Source: Frankiaceae bacterium (GTDB lineage: Bacteria > Actinomycetota > Actinomycetes > Mycobacteriales > SCTD01). From it: DNA of 64,000 nucleotides. The stretch lies in assembly GCA_016650445.1 (NCBI GenBank), contig JAENVS010000006.1, positions 62,001 through 126,000 on the forward strand. The letters are read 5' to 3'. Made by a program: the position numbers and the translations under genes. The notes under the pieces were generated by a model. It ran no database searches and was not told the origin of the DNA. It saw only the letters and a list, made by a program, of their open reading frames with translations. This document shows, piece after piece, positions 34,790 through 43,016 of this stretch. Numbering within the stretch: the first letter of the stretch is position 1; each line of letters opens with the position of its first letter.

Positions 34790-36936
34790 CGGGGTGCCGG
34801 GTCCTGCTGGTGGACCCGTCGGAGCGGGGCGGCATTGCCGTCTACACCGACGCCCTCGCCGCCGCGCTCGCTGCGACCGGCGGCTCGGTCACCCTGCTGA
34901 CCAGCAGCACCCGGCCCGCCGCCGCGGTGCCGACCCTGCGCGCCCTCCCCAGCCAACGCTGGGGACGCGACCCCGAGCAGCCGGCGCTGCTGTTCTACCT
35001 CGGGCGGCTGCGCACTGCCTGGCTGACGCGGCGCGCCGTGCTGCGCGCGATCGCGACGGTCCAGCCTGATGTCGTTCACCTCCAGGCGGAGATCGTGCGC
35101 CGCCTGGATCACCTGCTCGTCGCGGACATCCGTCGCCGAGTTCCGGTCGTGGTCACCGCTCACGATGTCCAGCCGCTGTCTGCGGAGCCACCGAGGCTCG
35201 CGTGGCTACGGGCCGCCGACGCCGTCGTCGTGCACACCGAGCCGGCCCGTCTGCTGCTGGCCGATCACCGCATCCCCTCCGTCGTCGTCGAGCACATCCC
35301 GGCGACGGTGCCGCCGGAGGCCGGCCCTGATGCGCCGCGGTCCGGCGCGCGACACGAGCTCGGGCTGCCCGAAACGGGTCGACTCGTGGCCGCGCTGGGC
35401 TTTGTCCGGCAGTACAAGGGCTATGCCCTCCTCGCCGACGTCTGGGAGCAGCTCGGGCCGCAAGCCCCGCTGCTGCTCGTTCTCGGCGAGGCGTGGGACG
35501 AGGAAGCGAGCCAGGTGCTCGACCGCCTGGAGGCGACCGGCCGCGCGGTCGTTCGCCGCGGTTTCGCCACCGACCGCGAGCTGGCCCTGGCCGCCCGCGC
35601 GGCCGATGCGCTGCTCCTGCCCTACGAGCGGGCCAGCGACAGCGGACTGGTGCACCTGGCTCGGGCGACCGGCACTCCCGTGCTGGCCAGCGATGCTCCG
35701 CAGCTGGCTGCGTCCGTGCGCGCCACGGGTTCCGGTGCCGTGGTCGCCCGGGACGTCACCGCCTGGTCCGCGGCCGTGACCGGCGCGCTACCACCTGCCC
35801 CGGCAGCGCCCCCGGCTGCCGAGCAGATCGCACGCGCGCACCTCACGGTCTACGACCTCGCCCGCAGACGTCGCCTGCTCGCGTGCACCGACGCCACCGA
35901 GTGGGGCGGCGCCGAGGTGGTCCTGTCCCGGGTCGTCGAGCACCTCGCGGCCGACTGGGACGTGACCGTGCTGGGAACAGACCACACGATCACCGCACGA
36001 GTCGCGGCCGGTGCGCCCGAGGCCGCGACCGTGGTCCTCCCGCCGGTGGCCGGCAAGCGGGACCTGATCGGAATCGTGCGCCACGTACGGGCCGTGCGGC
36101 AGGCGGCACCCGACGTCCTGCTGGTCAACCTGCGCATCCCCTGGGCCGGCCAGTACACAACGCTGGCCGGGTTGCTGCTCCGCGTCCCGGTGGTCGCGGT
36201 CGAGCACTTCCCGGACACGACGGAAAGCGGCCTGCAGGTGCGGCTCAAGCGGTGGGCCGTCAGCCGGCTGGCCGCGCACCTTGCCGTCAGCGACGCCGCC
36301 GCGGGTCGCGTCGAGCAGCTCGTCGGCTTGCCGACGGGCAGCGTGCGAACCCTGCGCAACGGCGTCCCGCGACTGGCGGTCACGCCCGGCGAGCTCCCTG
36401 CGGCTCTGCCGCATCCGTGCGTCGTCGCCGCCGGTCGCCTTGATCCGATCAAGGGGTTCGACGTCCTGCTGCAGGCCATGGCACTCGTTCCGGGGGTGTC
36501 GCTGTGGCTCCTGGGGGACGGACCCGAGCGACCGGTCCTGGAGGCGCTCTGCGACCAGCTCGGGCTGCGGGACCGAGTCCGCTTCGCCGGGTGGTACGAC
36601 GACGTCGCCGGAGCCTTCGCCGCGGCCGACCTCGTCGTCCTGCCGAGTCACTACGAAGCCGCGCCCCTCGTCGCGACCGAGGCGCTGCAGGTGGGCACCC
36701 CCCTCGTCGCCACCGCGGTCGGCGGGATTCCCGAGCTCGTCGGCGATGCCGCAGCACTGGTGCCGCCGGACGATCCCCGCCGGCTGGCGGACGCGATCCG
36801 GGACGTGCTCGCCGATCCTGACCGGCAGCGACAGCTGTGTGCGGCGGGACGAGCGCGGGCGGCCGGGTGGCCGACGCCGGCCGACATGGCACGGGACTAC
36901 GACGCGGTTCTGCGCAGCGTGCTACGACGGCACTGA
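34786..36936 (+). CDS. fused double GT4 glycosyltransferase
   Basis: 716 residues made of two complete GT-B/GT4 units. The first (about 1-355) starts RVLLVDPSERGGIAVYTDAL and has GFVRQYKGYALLADV and a degenerate donor site (LPYERASDSGLVHLARATGTPVLAS). The second (about 365-716) starts LLACTDATEWGGAEVVLSRVVEHL and has AGRLDPIKGFDVLL and SHYEAAPLVATEALQVGTPLVA. Both probably add sugars in sequence to the lipid-linked unit, though the EX7E region of the first is weaker. GTG start overlaps the flippase stop. Last gene of the overlapping run. Confidence 0.9.
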   Translation: MTGCRVLLVDPSERGGIAVYTDALAAALAATGGSVTLLTSSTRPAAAVPTLRALPSQRWGRDPEQPALLFYLGRLRTAWLTRRAVLRAIATVQPDVVHLQAEIVRRLDHLLVADIRRRVPVVVTAHDVQPLSAEPPRLAWLRAADAVVVHTEPARLLLADHRIPSVVVEHIPATVPPEAGPDAPRSGARHELGLPETGRLVAALGFVRQYKGYALLADVWEQLGPQAPLLLVLGEAWDEEASQVLDRLEATGRAVVRRGFATDRELALAARAADALLLPYERASDSGLVHLARATGTPVLASDAPQLAASVRATGSGAVVARDVTAWSAAVTGALPPAPAAPPAAEQIARAHLTVYDLARRRRLLACTDATEWGGAEVVLSRVVEHLAADWDVTVLGTDHTITARVAAGAPEAATVVLPPVAGKRDLIGIVRHVRAVRQAAPDVLLVNLRIPWAGQYTTLAGLLLRVPVVAVEHFPDTTESGLQVRLKRWAVSRLAAHLAVSDAAAGRVEQLVGLPTGSVRTLRNGVPRLAVTPGELPAALPHPCVVAAGRLDPIKGFDVLLQAMALVPGVSLWLLGDGPERPVLEALCDQLGLRDRVRFAGWYDDVAGAFAAADLVVLPSHYEAAPLVATEALQVGTPLVATAVGGIPELVGDAAALVPPDDPRRLADAIRDVLADPDRQRQLCAAGRARAAGWPTPADMARDYDAVLRSVLRRH

Positions 36937-36937
36937 C

Positions 36938-37714
36938 TCAGCCCGAGAGCGTCCACCAGGCTTCGTACTCCAGGGACTGGGCCAACGTCCAGGTGCCACC
37001 TGGCCCATAGGTGAGCTGCGCAGTCTGCTCGCTGTAGGGCTCGAGCGCAGTCAGCTTGTCGACCAGGTCACTCCCGATCACGGGCCTGACGGTAGGCGTC
37101 AGCCGGTGGACGGGTACACCGGACGTAGCCAGCGCCCCCGACCACTGCATCGCCACCTCGTGGCGTCGCCACCTGAGCACATGCCGGCTCCAGGCGAGTG
37201 GCAGCCGAGGCCGCCCACCGTTGATCACCCATCGAGGCCAGCCGAAGGTGCTTGCGTACGGCAGGTCGGCGTACAGGGTCAATGGTGGCCGATGCGAGGA
37301 ACGCCACACCGCCAGGCCGGCCTTCAGGGCGAGCACGTGATCGGGGTGCCGGCCCAGCGCGACCGGCAGCCACAGCGACTCGGCGCTGCCGACCACGGCG
37401 GCCAGTGCACGCTCGAGATCGGCCAACCGGGTGCGGTCGTCCGCGACGCGGTAGTCGCAGTCGAGCAGATCCAGATGAACAGGCTGGGCGCCGACCCGGG
37501 AGACACTGACCGCGTCGTTGGCGCGCCGGGCAGTGGCCGCGGTCGCGGGGTCCGGATAACCGCAGCGCCTGTCCCAGTCGGCCAGCCGGGCGGCCTTGTC
37601 AGGCACGCCCCCGAAGCACGTGACGACGGTCGCCCCCGGACTGCCACGCAGCATGCAGCCCAGGCTGAGGACCGCGTCGTCGAGGTGCGGCGAGATCACC
37701 GTGAGCGCGACCAA
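36938..37714 (-). CDS. PIG-L family deacetylase
   Basis: Zinc-dependent N-deacetylase of sugars, LmbE-like. 258 residues. The zinc motif is ISPHLDDAVLS near the N-terminus with the third ligand region in ALGRHPDHVLALKAG. I chose a TTG at 37714 because AGGGG lies 7 nt upstream and the reading then starts close to the family N-terminus; GTG at 37699 is the alternative. Convergent with the double GT4 gene, one base apart. It probably deacetylates an amino sugar of the polysaccharide, exposing an amine. Confidence 0.87.
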   Translation of the reverse strand: MVALTVISPHLDDAVLSLGCMLRGSPGATVVTCFGGVPDKAARLADWDRRCGYPDPATAATARRANDAVSVSRVGAQPVHLDLLDCDYRVADDRTRLADLERALAAVVGSAESLWLPVALGRHPDHVLALKAGLAVWRSSHRPPLTLYADLPYASTFGWPRWVINGGRPRLPLAWSRHVLRWRRHEVAMQWSGALATSGVPVHRLTPTVRPVIGSDLVDKLTALEPYSEQTAQLTYGPGGTWTLAQSLEYEAWWTLSG

Positions 37715-37776
37715 CAACGGTCCCCTGTCTGCGGGCGCCTGGGCTCCGCGGAGGTGCCCCCGAGGGAGTGCAGTGG

Positions 37777-37863
37777 CGGTGGCGGTGGGATTTGAACCCA
37801 CGGACGGCTTGCACCGTCACACGCTTTCGAGGCGTGCTCCTTCGGCCGCTCGGACACGCCACC
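37777..37863 (-). tRNA. tRNA-Ser (anticodon CGA)
   Basis: Reads UCG. The acceptor stem is GGTGGCG/CGCCACC with discriminator G, the anticodon loop is CTCGAAA, the long variable arm is GACGGTGCAAGCCGTC, and the T arm is GTGGG-TTCAAAT-CCCAC. CCA is not encoded. Second serine tRNA in the window. Confidence 0.96.
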
Positions 37864-37887
37864 GCCGGCGAGTCTAGCGAAGCGGGA

Positions 37888-38352
37888 TCACCCGTCGCGG
37901 TCGCGCGCGAAGAACGCGAGCAGCAGGTCGGAGCACTCGGTCGCCAGCACGCCTGCGATCACCTCCGGACGGTGGTTGAGGCGCCGGTCACGGACCACGT
38001 CCCACAGGGACCCGGCCGCCCCCGCCTTCGGGTCGGCCGCACCGTAGACGACGCGATCCACCCGCGCGAGGACGGCCGCACCGGCGCACATCGTGCAGGG
38101 CTCCAAGGTCACGACGAGAGTGCAGGCGGTCAACCGCCAGCTGCCGAGAACGCGGCCGGCTTCGCGAAGTGCGATCACCTCCGCGTGCGCCGTCGGGTCG
38201 TGCAGCTCCTCGCGCCGGTTGCGCCCGACGCCGATGACGGTGCCGTCGGGCCCGGCCACGACGGCTCCGACCGGGACGTCGCCGTGGCGCTCGGCGAGCT
38301 CGGCCTGCTGCAGCGCAGCCCGCATCAGTGCAGCGTGGTCAGCCGCCGGCAC
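37888..38352 (-). CDS. tadA: tRNA-specific adenosine deaminase
   Basis: Makes inosine at the wobble position of tRNA-Arg(ACG). 154 residues. The zinc and catalytic motifs are HAEVIAL (His and proton-shuttle Glu) and PCTMCAGA (two Cys). The GTG start at 38352 has AGGGG seven nt upstream and lies 4 nt after the stop of the associated acidic protein; an ATG at 38325 would give 145 residues. Same strand and order as two TadA-associated proteins. Confidence 0.95.
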   Translation of the reverse strand: MPAADHAALMRAALQQAELAERHGDVPVGAVVAGPDGTVIGVGRNRREELHDPTAHAEVIALREAGRVLGSWRLTACTLVVTLEPCTMCAGAAVLARVDRVVYGAADPKAGAAGSLWDVVRDRRLNHRPEVIAGVLATECSDLLLAFFARDRDG

Positions 38353-38356
38353 GACC

Positions 38357-38863
38357 TCACCCCTCGCGGAGCTCCTCGAGCACGTCCGCGCAGCCCGCGC
38401 GCTCGCACACCGTGGTGAGCACGTCGGCGGGCAGCAGCCCCTCCTCCGCGCACAGGTCGACGAGGTCGGCGCCCGTTGTGCCGAGGTCGGCGAGCAGCTC
38501 GGTGTCGCCGACGGGCTCGACGACCGGCCGGGTGCCCTCGTCCTCGTCGTCCTCGTCGTCCTCGTCGTCCTCGGGGTCGGCCTCCTCCCAGAGCATCGCG
38601 GCGACGTCGCTGCCTTGGACGGCGCGCCGGTCGGACAGGAACACCCGCGGCTCGGCGAGGCCGGTGGCACCGCCGTCGACGCGGACGATCGCGACGTACT
38701 CGTCGTCCTCCTCCAGCATCAGCAGTGCCGGCCCCGGCGCCTCGCCGGTCAGGTCGCGCAACAGGTCGGTCAGTGCCTCGATGTCCTCGACCTCGTCGAG
38801 GTCGACCTCGACACCGGTCCAGTTCTCTCCGGTCCTGGCGAGCGCTGCGGCGAAGTAGGACAC
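38357..38863 (-). CDS. tRNA adenosine deaminase-associated protein
   Basis: 168-residue, very acidic actinobacterial protein that is regularly encoded next to tadA. It begins SYFAAALARTGENWTGVEVDL. A run of Asp/Glu (about residues 95-110) links an N-terminal alpha/beta part to a C-terminal helical part (LVDLCAEEGLLPADVL). Its role is unknown. It is followed 4 nt later by tadA. A related gene lies directly upstream. Confidence 0.88.
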   Translation of the reverse strand: MSYFAAALARTGENWTGVEVDLDEVEDIEALTDLLRDLTGEAPGPALLMLEEDDEYVAIVRVDGGATGLAEPRVFLSDRRAVQGSDVAAMLWEEADPEDDEDDEDDEDEGTRPVVEPVGDTELLADLGTTGADLVDLCAEEGLLPADVLTTVCERAGCADVLEELREG

Positions 38864-38899
38864 GTGGGGCGCTCCGGTTGCTGGGTGGCGATCAGGCAG

Positions 38900-39382
38900 T
38901 CAGTCGACCAGGGCGTCGACTACCCGCTCGTACGCGTCGGCGAAACCGAGTCGGCGGGCCAGGGCCGACAGCATCTCGTCGGCGTAGGCGTCGACGTCGG
39001 ACAGGATGGCACCGAGTTCCATCTCATCGAGGCCCAAGTCCTCAAAAACGCCGAGATCGCCGACCGGCCACACGTCCTCGAGGTCGTCGTCGCCCGGCGC
39101 GTCGAGCCCCAGGGCCTCAAGCACCTGGGCGGCGAGGTCCCATGCGACAGCGGCGGTGACGTCGGACAACAGGAGCCGTACCTGCCCCATCTGCACCCGA
39201 ACCACGACGAAGAACTCGTCCGCCACGTCGACCAGCGCGAACGAGCCGTTCTCACCGGGTTGCTGACGGACGGCGGCGACCAGGCCGTCGAGGTCCTCGG
39301 TCAGGACCTCCGGCAGCACGCCGACCTGCCAGTTGCCCTCCTCGCGGAAGACGACGACGGCGTACGCCTCGGTCTCGGCCAC
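38900..39382 (-). CDS. second tRNA adenosine deaminase-associated family protein
   Basis: 160 residues, acidic, with the same layout as the protein encoded downstream (EDLDGLVAAVRQQPGENGSFALVDVADEFFVVVRV; then DVDAYADEMLSALARRLGF). The two look like paralogues from an old duplication, and both are typical of the tadA neighbourhood. GTG at 39382 has GAGGGG just upstream and fits the family start better than the earlier ATG. Confidence 0.82.
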   Translation of the reverse strand: MAETEAYAVVVFREEGNWQVGVLPEVLTEDLDGLVAAVRQQPGENGSFALVDVADEFFVVVRVQMGQVRLLLSDVTAAVAWDLAAQVLEALGLDAPGDDDLEDVWPVGDLGVFEDLGLDEMELGAILSDVDAYADEMLSALARRLGFADAYERVVDALVD

Positions 39383-39525
39383 GCGCACCCCCTCGACGAT
39401 CTTCTCCAGCGGACTCTTGCAGACCGGCCGCGCAGAGGGAAGCCGCCGGGACCGGTTCGCGGTGACGGTCACCGGGTAGCGGTCCTATAACACGAACACC
39501 GACACGTAGCCGCGGAGGAACTCTC

Positions 39526-40173
39526 ATGCAGAACCGGAACACGTTCGCCCACTTCTTGCACGACGCCGGGCTCGCCGCCTGGTTCGGCGGGTCGCTGATG
39601 GGTGCGATCGGCCTGAACGGCGCAGCCGCCGACGTCGACGACCCGCGCCAGCGCGCCCGCGTCGCGAACGCAGGCTGGGGACGCTGGACGCCGTTCAACC
39701 TCGCAGCGATCGGCGCCCACCTGGTGGGTGGCGCGATCCTGCTGAAGGAGAACAAGGGCCGGGTCGTTGCCCAGAAGGGCGTTCTGGCCAACACGAACGT
39801 CAAGCTGGCGCTGACTGCGGGCGCGCTCGGCGCCACGGCGTACAGCCGCCTGCTCGGCCAGAAGGTGATGGACGCCGGCGACGTCCCGGTCGCCGGCGCT
39901 ACGGCCTCACTGCCGTCCACGCCGCCCGAGGTGGCGAAGGCGCAGAAGCAGCTCAAGGCGCTGCAGTGGGCCATCCCGGGTCTCACCGGTGCGGTGCTCG
40001 CGTCGTCGTCGCTGCACGAGGAGCAGCAACGCCCGTCCGAGGTCCTCAAGGGCACCCTCAAGGCCGTCCCGGGTCGCGCCGCCGCGCTCGGCGCCACGGC
40101 GGCGACTGTCGTCGGCGGTGCCGCGACCGGCGCGTTCGACAAGGTCAGCGACAAGGTCAAGGACGCCGTCTAG
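39526..40173 (+). CDS. conserved actinobacterial membrane protein
   Basis: 215 residues of unknown function. Three or four hydrophobic segments (about 12-30, 55-75, 92-108, 150-165). The start MQNRNTFAHFLHDAGLAAWFGGSLMGAIGLNGAA and the VLANTNVKLALTAGALGATAYSRLLGQK segment suggest a small integral membrane family. It is followed by a strong terminator and is alone on this strand. Confidence 0.75.
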   Translation: MQNRNTFAHFLHDAGLAAWFGGSLMGAIGLNGAAADVDDPRQRARVANAGWGRWTPFNLAAIGAHLVGGAILLKENKGRVVAQKGVLANTNVKLALTAGALGATAYSRLLGQKVMDAGDVPVAGATASLPSTPPEVAKAQKQLKALQWAIPGLTGAVLASSSLHEEQQRPSEVLKGTLKAVPGRAAALGATAATVVGGAATGAFDKVSDKVKDAV

Positions 40174-40189
40174 GACTCAGTACGCCGAA

Positions 40190-40220
40190 CGCCCCGCCCT
40201 CCGGTCCGGAGGGCGGGGCG
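40190..40220 (+). terminator. intrinsic-type terminator
   Basis: Perfect 13-bp stem CGCCCCGCCCTCC/GGAGGGCGGGGCG with loop GGTCC, 17 nt after the stop of the membrane protein gene. It is followed by TCGTCGTTCC, a weak T-rich tail. Confidence 0.82.
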
Positions 40221-40241
40221 TCGTCGTTCCCGGCATCGCCC

Positions 40242-40325
40242 GACGGAACTGCACCAACGCGCAGCACCCGGAGGAGCGCCCCGCGGCTGAGCTGCTGCGG
40301 CCTCATGGATGTGTGCACTTCCGTC
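40242..40325. repeat. inverted pair of the GAC-R-GAA-S-TGCAC motif, downstream side
   Basis: GACGGAACTGCACC (from 40242) faces GTGCACTTCCGTC (to 40325) about 55 bp apart. They match 12-13 of 14 positions as inverted copies and resemble the two longer copies at 41315 and 41438. The inner copy ends 6 bp from the stop of the DUF559 gene. Confidence 0.55.
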
Positions 40326-40331
40326 GGCGCG

Positions 40332-41243
40332 TCATGCGGCGGCGGTTGCGGTCAGCGCCGCTCGCACACTCGCGATCACGTACGCCGGGTCGTGCAGAAC
40401 CTCGGCCCAGGTGAACCGCAGCAGCCGCCAGCCTCGTTGCGCGCAGGCGTTCGCACGCCGCCGGTCGAATGTGCGCACGTCCTCCGGGTCGTGCCAGCGG
40501 CGGCCATCGGTCTCGACGATCAGGCCGTGCTCCGGCCAGCAGAAGTCGACGCGCGCGATGAACGACCGGCCGTCGCGGATGACGTGCTGCGAGCGCGGTG
40601 CCGGTAGACCCGCCTCCGCCAACAGGACGCGAAGCGCAGACTCCAACACCGAGCCGGCGGCGGGATCGGCGAGAGCGATGGCTCGGCCGAGCGCCCCGCC
40701 TTGCGTCAGCCCGCGCGGGCGAACCAGCCGTCGGCGCAGGGCGCTGTCGACGACGGCTACGGCCTCGTTGAGCGGGCGCTCCTGCGCGCATCCGCGCAGC
40801 GTCCCGACCAACCCGGTCACGCGCAGGCCGTTGACCACCTGCACCGGCTCGCTCGTGCGGCGTGCATCGACATCCGCACGGGCGACCCGGGTCTGGGTCG
40901 TCGGGACCTGGACCTCGAACAGGTCCGGTTCCGCGAGCATGTCCAGGCACCAGAGCACAGCCGCACTTCGAGCGCGCAGGGCGGCCTTCGGACCGAGCTC
41001 GAGGAGCACCGCTTGGGCTTGGCGCAGGTACGCCGGGTCGAGGCGACCGCCCGAGAGCAGGTGCTCGCCGCACGGCTCGAGGGGACGACGTGCGTAGACC
41101 CGTCGCCGCACTCGGGACAGATCCTCCGCCTTGAGAGCGGCGTGCAGCGCCGCCGGACCCAGGCCCGCCTTCGCGAGCTGGCTCCGGGTTGCCAGCTCGC
41201 GCTGACTGCACGAGCACGAGTCGAATATCGCGGTGACGTCCAT
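40332..41243 (-). CDS. DUF559 endonuclease-like protein with AbiEi-like N-terminus
   Basis: 303 residues. The N-terminal winged-helix-like region (CSQRELATRSQLAKAGL; RVRRRVYARR) resembles AbiEi-type regulators. The C-terminal DUF559 domain of the restriction-endonuclease-like fold has RVDFCWPEHGLIVETDGRRWHDPEDVRTFDRRRANACAQRGWRLLRFTW, containing the D..E.DG pattern and a basic helix. These genes are common and often multi-copy in actinobacteria, with unknown function. ATG at 41243 has AGGG about 7 nt upstream. Copies of a short palindromic motif flank both sides. Confidence 0.83.
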   Translation of the reverse strand: MDVTAIFDSCSCSQRELATRSQLAKAGLGPAALHAALKAEDLSRVRRRVYARRPLEPCGEHLLSGGRLDPAYLRQAQAVLLELGPKAALRARSAAVLWCLDMLAEPDLFEVQVPTTQTRVARADVDARRTSEPVQVVNGLRVTGLVGTLRGCAQERPLNEAVAVVDSALRRRLVRPRGLTQGGALGRAIALADPAAGSVLESALRVLLAEAGLPAPRSQHVIRDGRSFIARVDFCWPEHGLIVETDGRRWHDPEDVRTFDRRRANACAQRGWRLLRFTWAEVLHDPAYVIASVRAALTATAAA

Positions 41244-41314
41244 GCCGCGACCCTCATGCCGCGCGGCTCCGACAGGGTCGGGCCGCGTGCCGGCTGTGGA
41301 CGACGGCGCGCCAT

Positions 41315-41468
41315 GGGGACAGAACTGCACACGTCCCCCGTCGACGTGCCTGGGCCGAGCGCACGGGACCGGACCGGCGAGCACCTTGGTGCATATCCGT
41401 CGCGAGTCGAGGGGCCGGCGGGCGACGGACGCACCGTGGGGACAGAACTGCACGCGTCCCCGGTCGAC
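41315..41468. repeat. two direct copies of a 24-bp palindromic motif upstream of the DUF559 gene
   Basis: Copies at 41315-41344 and 41438-41468 read GGGGACAGAACTGCAC then (A/G)CGTCCCC and match in about 31 of 33 positions. Each has 6-bp terminal dyads GGGGAC/GTCCCC. They lie in the gene-free stretch 41244-41737, in which I see no other convincing gene. Confidence 0.75.
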
Positions 41469-41737
41469 CCAGCGGCGGCACTCAGCCTCTCGTCGTGCGG
41501 GCGTGCAGGAGCGCCCTCGACCTGGCCAAGGCGTTGGCACGTGGGTGCAGACGGGCGCGGAGCTCGGCCGCCTGACGCAAGGTGTCGAGGACCTCCTGGC
41601 GACGGCGTCGGCGTTCCACCGCCGCGCGCGCCGCAGGCGTGGTCTTCACGACAGGTTGTTACCCAGCCCGAGGCCGCTTCACCTGGCCGAGCGGTGACGG
41701 ACACGTAACTGCGGCGGGTTCTCGTTACCCTCGACCC

Positions 41738-41971
41738 ATGACTGAGCTCGACGTCCGCCAGGGCACGTCCGAAGCGCTCGACACCGAGCTGGACGACGAC
41801 AACGACGACAACCGGCTGTCGCACTACGTGCGCAAGGAGGACATCCTGCGCAGCGCGGTCGACGGCATCCCGGCAACGGCGCTCTGCGGCAAGAAGTGGT
41901 TCCCCGGTCGCGACCCGGAGAAGTACCCCGTGTGCCCGCAGTGCATGGAGCTGCTGCAGTTCCTCGACTGA
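41738..41971 (+). CDS. DUF3039 domain-containing protein
   Basis: 77-residue actinobacterial protein of unknown function. An acidic N-terminus (DTELDDDNDDN) precedes LSHYVRKEDILRSAVDGIPATALCGKKW and a CPQC pair (with C50, three cysteines), which suggests metal binding. Convergent with murB, 3 bp apart. Confidence 0.93.
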   Translation: MTELDVRQGTSEALDTELDDDNDDNRLSHYVRKEDILRSAVDGIPATALCGKKWFPGRDPEKYPVCPQCMELLQFLD

Positions 41972-41974
41972 TCC

Positions 41975-43003
41975 CTAGAGGGTCACGCCGACCAGCACCG
42001 GCTCGGGCACGAGCTCGACGCCGAAGGTGTCGCGCACTCCGTCGCGGATCGCACGGGCCACGACCAGCAGGTCCTCGGTGCGCGCCCCGCCGCGGTTGAC
42101 CAGAGCCAGCGCGTGCTTGGTCGAGATGCCGACGGGCCCGGCCCCGTAGCCCTTCGCGAAGCCGGCGTTCTCGATGAGCCAGGCCGCGGGCACCTTCACG
42201 CGGCCGTCGGCCTCCGGGTACGACGGCGGGTCGACATCGCGGGCCCGGAGGGCGGTGAGCTGATCGGGGTCGAGCAGCGGGTTGGTGAAGAAGGAGCCCG
42301 CGCTGCGGGTGTCGGGGTCCGCCGGGTCGAGCACCATGCCCTTGCTCCGTCGTAACGACAGCACCGCATCCCGGACGTCGGGCAGCGGCGCGACGCCACC
42401 GGTCTCCAGCCCCAGAGCGCGGGCCAGCTCGGCGTAGCGCAGCGGCCGGCTCATCGCGCTGCGCGCCAGTCGGTAGGTGACCGAGAGCACCACCCACCTC
42501 GGTGCCTGCGCCTTGAACAGGCTGGTGCGGTACGAGAAGCCGCAGTCGGTCATCGTGCGGACCGTGTCGGCGTCGCGGTCGTAGACCCGCACGGCGGCGA
42601 CGCTCTGCGACACGTCCTGCCCGTAGGCACCGACGTTCTGCACCGGCGTCGCACCCACGAGACCGGGGATGCCCGCGAGGCACTCGACACCCGCGAGGCC
42701 GTCCGCGACGCACTGGGCGACGAGCGCGTCCCAGTCCTCGCCGGCCGCGACCTCCAGCAGCACGTCGTCGCCGTCCGCTGTCGCGCTGCGGCCCTGCGAG
42801 GCGATGCGCACGACGGTGCCGGGCACGCCGTCGTCGGCAACGACGAGGTTGCTGCCGCCGCCGAGCACGAGCACTGGCGCGATGGCGCTGCGAAGCGCGT
42901 CGACGATCTCGGCCTCGTCGTACGCCGTCACCATCAACGCCGCGGGCCCACCGAGACCAAGGGTCGTGTACGCCGACAGGGCGACGTCGGTGCGGGTTTC
43001 CAT
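41975..43003 (-). CDS. murB: UDP-N-acetylenolpyruvoylglucosamine reductase
   Basis: FAD enzyme that reduces UDP-GlcNAc-enolpyruvate to UDP-MurNAc in peptidoglycan synthesis. 342 residues. It starts YTTLGLGGPA, has VLVLGGGSNLVV and GIPGLVGATPVQNVGAYGQDV in the FAD domain, FSYRTSLFK, and the catalytic Ser in RSAGSFFTNP with the Glu in WLIENAGFAKG. Type I architecture. ATG at 43003 with GGAG about 8 nt upstream. Confidence 0.97.
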   Translation of the reverse strand: METRTDVALSAYTTLGLGGPAALMVTAYDEAEIVDALRSAIAPVLVLGGGSNLVVADDGVPGTVVRIASQGRSATADGDDVLLEVAAGEDWDALVAQCVADGLAGVECLAGIPGLVGATPVQNVGAYGQDVSQSVAAVRVYDRDADTVRTMTDCGFSYRTSLFKAQAPRWVVLSVTYRLARSAMSRPLRYAELARALGLETGGVAPLPDVRDAVLSLRRSKGMVLDPADPDTRSAGSFFTNPLLDPDQLTALRARDVDPPSYPEADGRVKVPAAWLIENAGFAKGYGAGPVGISTKHALALVNRGGARTEDLLVVARAIRDGVRDTFGVELVPEPVLVGVTL

Positions 43004-43016
43004 CAGCTCCGCTCCG

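Noticed and set aside
37715-37801. Longer PIG-L reading up to 37801
   Set aside because: It enters the tRNA-Ser(CGA) gene; TTG at 37714 or GTG at 37699 fits the family.
41482-41649. Possible 55-residue Arg/Ala-rich protein on the minus strand
   Set aside because: GTG start without Shine-Dalgarno and a composition expected from GC-rich non-coding DNA; no recognisable family.
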